The notes under the pieces are model-generated. The model saw nothing but the letters and a program-made list of their open reading frames with translations, searched no databases and was not told the DNA's origin. DNA of 64,000 bases, taken from Platerodrilus igneus. Taxonomy: Eukaryota > Arthropoda > Insecta > Coleoptera > Lycidae. The translations under genes and the position numbers were made by a program. The DNA is taken from positions 1,349,829 to 1,413,828 of the forward strand of contig JARFIW010000835.1 of NCBI GenBank assembly GCA_036346225.1, in the 5' to 3' direction. Shown here piece after piece: positions 55,794-64,000 of the stretch (position 1 is its first letter; each line of letters opens with the position of its first letter).

Positions 55794-55799
55794 TAAAAC

Positions 55800-57480
55800 C
55801 TTTATTCAACTAAATTTTATCATCCTAACCTTACCATATCTTTCCACCGCTATAGTGCCACCAAACAAACATAGAACTTGGGAGGTGTGTCCTTGGTATT
55901 TCTGCCTGCTAAGAACTACACTCAAAGTAGAAAGCTTTTATTTTTTAAATTGAAATATTTGTAAGGTTAGGTTATTAAAATTCAACATCAATGGCATTAT
56001 TGTATTTTTCAATCTTTAATAGTTTTAAAGATTTAATTAACAATGACATGACATAACACATGCCATGGAATTTTAAATTTACTTAAAAATGTTTTGTTCC
56101 CTCAGTGTACTTTGAAACAAATCGCTTTCTGATTGGCTCCATATGTTGTCGTTGGAAATTAGTTCATATATTTTCCGGGTTCTATGTTTGCTTGGTGGCA
56201 CTGTATCTTGTTTATTAAATTTTATTGGTCTTTTTGTTTGCTGGTTTACCTGCCTAAATCTCTATCGAAAAGCCTAATTTCTAACTTCTTTTTCTTTTTG
56301 CTAAATAACTCCATCTGCATAGTTCAACATTTGAATCATGACACCTAACTCTTCTACTTGTTTGATATTATTTAATGCGTGCCCTATTTACCAGCTCACT
56401 AAGCTTTTCCTTGTCTTAACACTTTACTAATGTTAGATGTTTCTACCTCGTCTATATCTATTATAGTTTTTGTTTCCTGAATATATAGTAAATTAACCAC
56501 CTATTTTTGTAATCTATTCCTACTATTTACCTTATTTTTGCTAACCTTTCCTGGTTGTAACACTTATATATTTCTTCTTTCTTCTATTTAACAGATTTGC
56601 CGTATTGTCTATTATATTCTTTCCCTGCTACATACTTTTCAGTTCCTATTCTAATCTCCTTCAATTACATCTGCCAGCGCTTTTAACAGTATTTTCATGT
56701 TCTTTCTTCATGGCGTTGAAACTTCTTCTTGCTTTCAGATGTGTAACTTGACGCACTCTAGAGTATCTTTTGTAACCTTCTTGATTTTTCTAGTGATATT
56801 CTTGATTTTAAGTTAAGAAGAACCACAATTAACTAGTATGATTGTAATACGGCTTTTATTCCGACTTCCTTTCTATCAATTGTTCCTTTGATAAACGAAA
56901 GTTGAGCCGTGGAGATGGGTTTGTCTTCTTCTTCGCTTGCTAGGTAAATGCGGATTTTTTCTGTTAATCTCTAAGCTCTTCCTTGTCGATGTTGCTCTTA
57001 TGTTTGATCTCGTAGTCTTTTCTATTGCATGTGGTAGGATCGATCGTTATTTGTTGGTACTTATGGACATGTGTTTGAATTTTTATTGTTATGGTCATGT
57101 CTGTAATCATAGTGGCATTTTTCTTGTCTATAGGTAGTGATGATCTCTTCCTTTTGTTGTAATGATTTCTTTCAATGTTAGGTTCTCCTTTAATAGTTTG
57201 ACTACCCTTAGAATTCCTCTTGGCTTACAGCCTTGGCGGTATTTTGGATTGAGGTCATTATGGATGTTTCAGTTCAACATATTATCTTTCACGGGATTTG
57301 CGTTGACGCTATATCTAGCCTTTAAACTGTTATCGCATGCATTTTATGTCATCTAACGGTTTTATTAGTTTTATAAATTTTTGCCATGCATATAAGCACT
57401 AAAACTTCTTTTCTGTTTTTCAGTTGTTAACCTGATTAATGCCTTTTCTGTGGCACGTGCAAATTAAAACCGTACACCAC
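55800..57480. other. Non-coding, with a possible decayed LINE on the minus strand
   Basis: On the minus strand around 56290-56460 a sequence reading ...IKQVEELGVMIQMLNYADGV loosely resembles the region between reverse-transcriptase blocks of non-LTR elements, with a GKA-like segment upstream. Stops are frequent and I would not assign a family. The rest of the interval shows nothing recognisable. Confidence 0.3.
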
Positions 57481-57489
57481 AAGACTAGG

Positions 57490-58335
57490 TCAAAAATATT
57501 AAAAAATGTTTCGGAACACTTCTGAGGATATCCTTACCACGTAGACCAAAGTGAATCTTTCCAACATACAATTTACCAATGTTGCTTTGAATACTTTTGA
57601 GGATATTCTCATCACCGCATGGGCTAGTGATATCTACAACACTAAGTGAATTCATTTTCCAACATACAATCTACTGTTGCTTTGAACATTTTTGTGGATA
57701 TTCTCCGCGCCGGCGGTTCCATGGCTTAGTTTGTTCGCTTGTAACTTTAAACCCAAGGTCGCGGATTCAAATCCCGACACCGATCGCTTGAAAAATGTTG
57801 GGCGAACATTTTTCACTAAAACACGCCCTCGTTCGGATGACAGACAAATTGTAGACCTCGCGCGCGCATGTGTATGTGTATGAGTGTGTGTGTGTGTGTG
57901 AGTGTGCGTGTGAGAGTGAGTGTGTGTATGTGTGTGTGAGTGCGTGTGTGTGCGAATAGGTGCGTGCGTGTGTGTGTTGTCACGCACATTAAAGATCCCT
58001 AACTTGCTTGGAATAACAAGTGTTCGCTAAAATTCAAAATTTTCATGTAAAAACAGACTCGATTCCTGGCCTTCCGGTGGAGCATTGAAAAATCAAGTGT
58101 AGGTATGTTCTCCTCACCATATGAGCTGGTAATCACTACAACATTAAGTGACACTACAACAATAAACGACACTTATTGTTGTAGTGATTACTAGCCCATG
58201 TGGTGAGGGAATATTCTCAAAAGTGTTCAACATTGGTAAATTGTATGGTGGAAAGGTTCACTTCAGTCAATGTGGTAAGAAGAATATCCTCAGAAGTGCT
58301 CCGGAACAATATTTTTTGCTTTTTCACTTATTTAT
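57490..58335. repeat. Foldback (inverted) repeat carrying a SINE
   Basis: The left arm (57490-57700, with two direct copies of an about 95-bp module) is the mirror of the right arm (58165-58335): AACACTTCTGAGGATATCCTT against AAGAATATCCTCAGAAGTGCT, and CATACAATTTACCAATGTTG against CAACATTGGTAAATTGTATG. The centre (58110-58200) pairs ATCACTACAACA with TGTTGTAGTGAT. The left arm is split by a SINE. Confidence 0.82.
57705..58107 (+). mobile_element. tRNA-derived SINE, copy 7, with expanded GT tract
   Basis: The head has GGATTCAAATCCC (box B) after CGCCGGCGGTTCCATGGC, the GACACCGATCGCTTG junction and the CACATTAAAGATCCCTAA core. Between junction and core lies an expanded (TG)n tract at about 57860-57985. 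ATATTCTC before and ATGTTCTC after are a probable 8-bp target duplication within the foldback arm. Frames across the TG tract are spurious. Confidence 0.88.
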
Positions 58336-58518
58336 TGAATTTTTTCTACTGATGTTGACCACATTGTGATAAAAAGTACGTATTTAGTTTTTAAATATTT
58401 TTTGTGGTGTAGGGTTTTAATGAATGTTTGGTTGTTGATTTGTAATTCGTTTCAGATCTGGAATGCGTTAGTGATCTACGGTACTAGGTGTAATTTGTTT
58501 GACAACTCAACATGAGTT

Positions 58519-60840
58519 TGTAACGTGCATTTTTGTAGCTCGACATCTTTACACTATACCCAATTCGTAAATGCGTTTCTGTGACTGCTATTTCTGCATT
58601 TTGTGTTTATTAACTCGTTGACGAATAATCTTTCTATATTATATTACGCTCCTTTCTGCTAGCGTACTTAAAATATATCGCTTTGAATAGCTGGTTGCAT
58701 AAAGTTGGATTTACATTGATAAATGAATAATTGTTCGTCGTATAAATTTGGTTACTTATGTTATTTATCGAGGTCGAGATAATAGGCGCTCAGATGTAAT
58801 GGGTAACAACTATTTTATATCTACAGATTAGCGTGGTTTGTAGTTGTTCTTGGTTCCGATAAATTACGAGTTTGGCAGTTGTTCGTTTGTACTAGGCCGC
58901 CCCTATAATAAGAGGGAGAAGTAGACGTAAGGGTTAAGTTATTCCGATAGGTAGGAGGGAGTCGAGTTAAGCGTGCGAAAGAGTGCGGCGCGTTTATCCT
59001 AACGCGTGTCGAGTGTTGTAGAACTTAGTTAATTTGTGAACTTTGCGTTGGAATTAAATCGTAAAGTGATCCGTAAGAGTGTGGCAATGAGAGGATGCTA
59101 ATGTTGTGGATCAGTTGGATTGTATTTTACAGATAAGTTATAGCGTAGTATTTGTTCTTTGTTGTTTTTTTAACCGCATTGTAATTACGGTATATGCTGC
59201 AAATTTCTATTTAGCTGTGTTTGTTTTCTATGTAGTAATATTGGTTACAAGTCATTAAACTACATAAATCCATCTACGAGTTATTATTAAATATTCACAG
59301 GTTGTAACAGGTAAAACTAAAAAAAGGATCACGACAATACCGCATGCGAGGGGTGCCGCTAGCCAGGGCCGACATCAAGGGCATCCACTCGTGTCCACGC
59401 CTCCGGGAACTGACTATTCTGAGGGAGCGTAGTGCACGTTGTTCCTTAAATTGCTGAGTTGTGGATTCACTGGAGAGCAGAGTTCGAATTCCTTTTGAAA
59501 GAAAGTATGCTTTATATCGACGCATGTGTGTTTTCTTGTGAAATAAACGTTTTACGAAACATTTTTATTGACGTACTTTTAGGGATACGCGTTTACTAAT
59601 TGTATTTTTAGTAGTTTTCTGTTGGAAATAAAGCGGTAAAACTTGTTAAACTCGACCGCACGTGTTTGTTTTTACGAAACATTGGCTTTAGTGATACGCG
59701 TGCCTTACTCAGTGTGTTTTTTGTTGTTTTTCTTGTGGAAAGAAACGTTGTAGAACTTGTGAAACTTGACCGATTCTTTCTTTAGGATTAATGTGTGTGC
59801 GGGCTCGTTTCGTTACCTGTTTTTTTTATCAGAGCAGTGCATACTTTGTATTATCTAAATACAGTTTTAAGCTTGAGTGTTTCTAAAAATGATGATACAG
59901 TGTAGCAGGTTTAGTAGGTGAAAAAAAGGTTGCTTTTTATAACTATGTATCTCATTCACATGTAAATACAGTTGATACTGTAGTTCTGTATTTTCTACGA
60001 CCAAAGAATCTAAAATAGATCACTACTTGTGCAAAGTTCGTTATGCAAAAGCATTAGATTTTTCTTTATTACCATATGTAGCAAATAAAACACCTCGCGT
60101 TACTGTTAGTTTAATGCAAGAACTTATCAGATGACATGCATTACATCGTGCCTTGCAAGCCCGTGATTCTAAATGCTAAATTTTTACTACAATTTTTGTG
60201 ATTAGTGTAAAGTGTAATAAGTTCCATCAACACCCTCACAATCAAGGGTGAAATGCTTCGTTAGTGCCAAACATCGTGCATCCCACACTTCCATTGCAAG
60301 GAAGCGTTACTGCAGGACTTTCTGTAAGTGCACTATTTCATATTTGTTGTTATTTTAAATATCTATTCGTTGTTTTGCAATATCCTTTGTCGTTCTGATA
60401 CCTTTTACAATAGACTTGCATGCTATTAAGAAAAAAAAAACTAATACTACTGAATTACTCATGAATTGTGCTTATCTATTTATCTTTTGTTAAAATTTTT
60501 TTGTCTAATTGATGTTAAATTGGTGTGTGAGGAAACGTTTCTGCTACTCCCCAATATTACCTCACTTTGTATTAAAAGTTTTTGTACTGCTTTTACCGTT
60601 GTCATATTATATAGATTATCCAAACGTTTTTACATTCTTTTACATTCTTTTTTTCAGGTTTACTTAACTATTTTTATTGCAGGTTTGCTATTCTAATTTT
60701 TTTTTCAGGTATTGTTACTAATTCCTTATAGCCCCGTACGTTATATGTTGGTCTGCTTTCTACGACCCCCCACTCTCCGATTGAGCCCGGTCAGTTCTAT
60801 GATATCTTAGTGTTACGCACGGCGACGAACCAACGTAACA
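58519..60840 (+). repeat. Long LTR of Ty3/gypsy element (copy E)
   Basis: A 2322-bp LTR with TGTAACGTGC...CAACGTAACA ends, homologous to 31993-33602. Extra DNA compared with that copy lies mainly around 58900-59640 (no further identity assigned). As in the other copy, GTAAGT (60324) follows a conserved stretch of about 100 bases, and pyrimidine-AG sites occur at 60656, 60681 and 60707. It may be a solo or 5' LTR. Confidence 0.75.
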
Positions 60841-60848
60841 TAAATTTT

Positions 60849-60866
60849 TGGCGTCCGAACAGGGAC
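60849..60866 (+). promoter_or_regulatory. Primer-binding site, tRNA-Lys3 type
   Basis: TGGCGTCCGAACAGGGAC differs by one base from the well-known tRNA-Lys3 primer site TGGCGCCCGAACAGGGAC. It lies eight bases after the LTR end. Confidence 0.85.
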
Positions 60867-60899
60867 TGCCACGAATTACGTAACAAGTTCTAACAGTTC

Positions 60900-61537
60900 C
60901 CTCTTGTTATACCTACGGTTCTCTACTCTAAGGTATACTTTTAAAGTTCCGGCGCGTAATGTATAAGAGCCACTACGACAGTTGGTAACACAATAAATAT
61001 TTGACTAATAATGCGCAATAAGGTCATTATTACACTACAAATCATTATCACATACAAAGCAAAAAGATAAAGGTACTCACGTAAAATGTAGAACTCGTCC
61101 GGCATTGCAGCTATTCTCGCGTCAGGCTCTCCGCGTTGGTTGAGCGTTGAGGGCGTGGGACGTCCTTTTGCCCCTTCGTCGAAACCAAATTAAATTGGTC
61201 TTCTCTCTTCTGTAGCGGTACGCTAAAGGAATACAGGTAGAGGTACGATAATCAGGTACAAGGCAGGAAACCTACATATCTGAAAGAGAAGACAAGATAA
61301 CGGCACACAGATAACCACTCGGTTCGAAGTTTAGTTAACCAGTCCCGACGTGACGGAAATCGCCACTTTCTTTTTCTTCTCTGCGTCTGCGCATTCTCTT
61401 GCGCAAACGCAACTATCTAAAGTAACGGAAATGCACGCACAAGTCTTTTAAATTATTGGCGCGAATTCACTTAACAAATTCAAAACTAAAATTAGAAATG
61501 TTTACGTGTCGATTTTCGGCATGTAACACTCTATTCT
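60900..61537 (-). mobile_element. Relative of the insertion in the BEL-1 LTR
   Basis: Aligns with 10470-11009: TGTAGCGG, a run of GATAA/GGCA motifs, GACGTGACGGAAAT, the ACAAGTCTTTTAAATT block and the GGCATGTAACAC edge. On the minus strand it starts TGTTACATGCC. It directly follows the short gypsy internal remnant, so it replaced or inserted into that element. Confidence 0.6.
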
Positions 61538-61539
61538 AT

Positions 61540-63220
61540 AAACTGTCTGGGATTCGTCTGGTATACTAGATTGGATGCCATCTCGTGTACCTTTGTATGT
61601 GTAATTTCACTTTTGAAGCATTAAACTTTCGTTTGGCTAACTAGTTTTATTTATTAGCAGAGTGTTGTTACGAGTGTTTGTATGACTTACCCTGGAGTGT
61701 GGAAAGCTCTGGTCGCCTCAAATTGCTCTCACTTTCTTGGCTCACGTTAATTTAGTATAAGGCAGCTGGATTTCTCGTTGAATCCGCTAGTTTCTTTAGT
61801 CCAGTGCATGATTTTAGTAACCATCCTGACGGTCTTGTTTCGATTCAGCTGCTGGAGCACTTAGCTTCGTCATCGGCCTAGAAACTCCCCAATACCTGTA
61901 TGTAAATGCTTTTTATGGCCTTGTTTCTTCCACTGTGCCATCGAGAACTCTAACAAGTTTGATAGGACCCGTAGTTATAAATATTTATGGTTCCGGGTTG
62001 GGGCCGCGTCATCTTAAAAACTAAGGTGACACGGTCACAACCAGGAACCATAAATATTTCTAATGACTCCGGCTGTGAAAGCCTCCGACAATATCATAGG
62101 ACTCGTAGTTTGTTAACCGAAATTGAATAACATGGAGGATAAGATCAGGAAGAGTACGGCACTTTTTTCGTCTACTGCGATCTAAAATAACTTTTTAAAA
62201 CTTCTTGATATTCATTTTATTGCAAATATGTAGTTTCTCAAGAAATAACTCCCTGGCAAAGACTTTAAAACACGGAATCCAGTAAATTGTTTCTTAAAGA
62301 CTATGATTAGTAATGGTGGCATTTATTTTAGAAGTGGGTGGTTGGTTTGTGAAGGCTTTCATTTGTACAAATTTCCTTTACAAAACCTTAATACATTTTT
62401 TATCTTTTAAGGTGCCGAATTTTAATCTACCTGTCGTGATTGATTCGTATAAGTATGAAAAATAATTAATACGTTTACTCTTGACGTTAAAAAAATGTGT
62501 ATCGCTTCTACTGCATGTGAAAAAAAAAATAAATTAGATTATATTAAACCTTCTAACTAGTTTTGCTACATGTAAAATATTTTTGACTTGAACTCGTGAG
62601 ACTCCCTGCTGTTTTTAAACCAGTACTTCACTTCATTTTTTAATATAATTAAACGTGCTTGCCTCTAACACGACCGAAGGCTTCAGGTACCAAGATATCT
62701 AAGAATGGAATTAAATTATTTATAACACGGTTCGGTTAGAATTTAAAAGTTCTCTGTAATCCCAGTAATAATAATTACATTTATTTATAAAGAATGGCGG
62801 TTTCTTTTAATGTAATGGCTTTAATTGTAGTGGTTATCGCGTCATATTTTGCGGTTTGCTTTGTTGTTGTGTGTTGTTAATGTATATTCTAAGTAAGGCG
62901 GTGGTAAAATGGAATTGTGATGAATTTTTTTTATTGTGTAATAAGTGTAACGAAAATAAATGTGATATTTTCAAGACTTCTGTAGGTGTGTGTATTATAC
63001 TTGAGGCACCTTGGGTTCTGCTACTTTATTTAATGTTACAAACTTTTTCAGTTGCAAAGTTGTTACATTTATAATGACTACTTTTCTCGCTGGATTTGTA
63101 ATGTTAAATTCTATATAGTATGTGATCGCTAGCACCTTAAATAACGAATATGTGAATACATTCTTGTAAGACAAGGAAAGAACCTATTACATGGAGGTTC
63201 CCCTATTTTTAATTTATTGC
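61540..63220. other. AT-rich sequence, mostly unrecognised
   Basis: Apart from the hairpin at 61976-62062 no repeat or gene is supported. A minor plus-strand frame at 62856-63074 is not recognisable. Confidence 0.45.
61959..62110. repeat. Hairpin repeat flanked by 15-bp direct repeats
   Basis: ATAAATATTTATGGTTCC...GGTTG on the left pairs with CAACC...GGAACCATAAATATTT on the right, around a 35-40 base centre. ATAGGACCCGTAGTT at 61960 and ATAGGACTCGTAGTT at 62096 flank it as direct repeats. This resembles a tiny foldback or MITE-like insertion with a long target duplication. Confidence 0.7.
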
Positions 63221-63243
63221 TACCGAACCGAACCGAACCGAAC
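63219..63243. repeat. Short (CCGAA)n repeat
   Basis: Four to five units of the pentamer CCGAA directly before an RTE 3' fragment. Confidence 0.85.
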
Positions 63244-63645
63244 TGCATCTAACAAGAAACAGCAGTGGCTATGTTCGAAGACAACAAACATAGAAACAAG
63301 GAGAAAATTGTTCAAAGCATATGTGTGAAGCATAGCACAATACGTCTATGAAATAGGGACAGTAGGAGAAGCAGGCAGAAAAACGGTAGAAGCCTTTTGG
63401 AATGTTGTATGACGATGATAGAATGAACGGAAAGTTAAGAACAAAGAAGTTATAGAAATAATAGGAAAATAAAAATATCTGTGGGAAACAAAAAAGTAGG
63501 ATAAATAGAAGGGCAGGATATGTTCTAAGGCATTTTTGGGGAATAGTGGGGATATATTACAAGCAGAGATAGGAAAAAAGAGGTAGTGGTAGATCTAGAT
63601 CAGACTATTGCACGCAGATGGTGAACGATGCAGACTGTTGAAACA
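63240..63645 (+). mobile_element. RTE-type LINE 3' fragment
   Basis: Matches the copy at 37445-37850 (AACAAGAAACAGCAGTGGC, GAGAAAATTGTTCAAAGCATATGTGTG, TTCTAAGGCATTTTTGGGGAATAG) and more distantly the intact domain at 36420-36790. It stops at the CAGACTGTTG region, short of the normal 3' end. Confidence 0.8.
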
Positions 63646-64000
63646 TGCCATTTTGTCTATGGCAATGTTCATGTTCCAACCTTATTTATTAAATATTTGT
63701 TACCCTATCCTTGCTTTTTACTTAAGCCAATTGTCATATGATTTACTTTCCCATCTTACTATCTGTTAGTAAAGTTGCCTATCTTCCATTTATTTTTATG
63801 TTCTTTAGTTGCACATAAACAATTCTACCTTAAATACAAACTTATTTTTCCTTCACAAAATGTTTATTTACTTGCCTGGTACAATAATGTATGTTTCTAC
63901 TCTCAGTTATTTATTTTATAAATAATTTTATTTCACAAACAAACAGTTGTAGTAAATTTTCCTCATTTGCTTCATCAATAAAGAGCTCCATGGTGTTTGC
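63645..64000. other. AT-rich sequence, nothing recognised
   Basis: No gene or repeat seen to the end of the window. Confidence 0.5.

Noticed and set aside
59295..59525. A 76-codon minus-strand frame inside the long gypsy LTR.
   Set aside because: No recognisable motif, and it lies in a non-coding LTR segment absent from the other copy.
1..64000. CRISPR arrays, operons or bacterial insertion sequences.
   Set aside because: No regularly spaced direct repeats with unique spacers and no bacterial gene layout; the window is clearly eukaryotic.

Overview
This window looks like nuclear DNA of an arthropod, most likely an insect. It is AT-rich, has no operons or dense coding, and is filled with BEL/Pao, Ty3/gypsy, RTE-type LINE, tRNA-SINE, Tc1/mariner and Polinton/Maverick sequences, a mix typical of large insect genomes. 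I could not assign a species. No intact host protein gene is visible. Nearly every long reading frame belongs to a mobile element, and most are broken by frameshifts, stops or nested insertions.

Layout. 0-4.1 kb: AT-rich unique sequence with a TA microsatellite and one GC-richer block. 4.1-9.4 kb: an old, very large imperfect palindrome centred near 7332, with four tRNA-derived SINE units at its heart. 9.5-19.4 kb: an AAAC-rich tract into which a minus-strand BEL/Pao element (BEL-1, 10132-19239) inserted. BEL-1 itself carries an insertion in its 3' LTR and a roughly 1.9 kb insertion in pol. 20.8-26.0 kb: an RTE LINE fragment split by a 4832-bp Polinton/Maverick-like element (20979-25810). That element has long inverted repeats, a 6-bp target duplication, two copies of the C-terminal end of a protein-primed PolB, a nested solo LTR and a nested SINE. 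27.4-29.2 kb: a second copy of the same solo LTR and a minus-strand RTE reverse transcriptase remnant. 29.2-34.6 kb: pyrimidine-rich sequence, then a plus-strand Ty3/gypsy element (long LTR, Lys-type primer site, gag) cut by an RTE element (about 34.65-36.9 kb) with a tandem tail of RTE 3' ends up to 37.9 kb. 38.36-38.74 kb: a CpG-rich block ending in a splice-donor-like site, the best candidate for a host promoter and first exon.

39.7-42.7 kb: a 3-kb element with roughly 430-bp inverted repeats and no transposase. 43.6-50.4 kb: a second BEL/Pao element (BEL-2), minus strand, with both LTRs. 50.4-53.5 kb: the 5' half of a minus-strand Ty3/gypsy element with its long LTR. 53.6-54.4 kb: RTE endonuclease fragments. 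54486-55793: a Tc1/mariner-superfamily element with clean inverted repeats and TA target duplication but a broken transposase. 57.5-58.3 kb: a foldback repeat carrying a SINE. 58.5-60.9 kb: a second copy of the long Ty3/gypsy LTR with a near-exact tRNA-Lys3-type primer site. 60.9-61.54 kb: a relative of the sequence inserted in the BEL-1 LTR. 61.5-64 kb: mostly unique AT-rich DNA with a hairpin repeat and a last RTE fragment.

The sequences work as a stratigraphy rather than a pathway: Polinton into RTE, gypsy LTR and SINE into Polinton, LTR insert into BEL LTR, SINE into foldback, BEL-2 into a SINE. The most unusual items are the short Polinton-like element, the giant SINE-centred palindrome, a tandem array of primer-binding-site-like motifs in BEL-1, and the conserved splice-like signals in the two long gypsy LTRs. 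All identifications rest on reading motifs and repeats by eye; no database search was possible.
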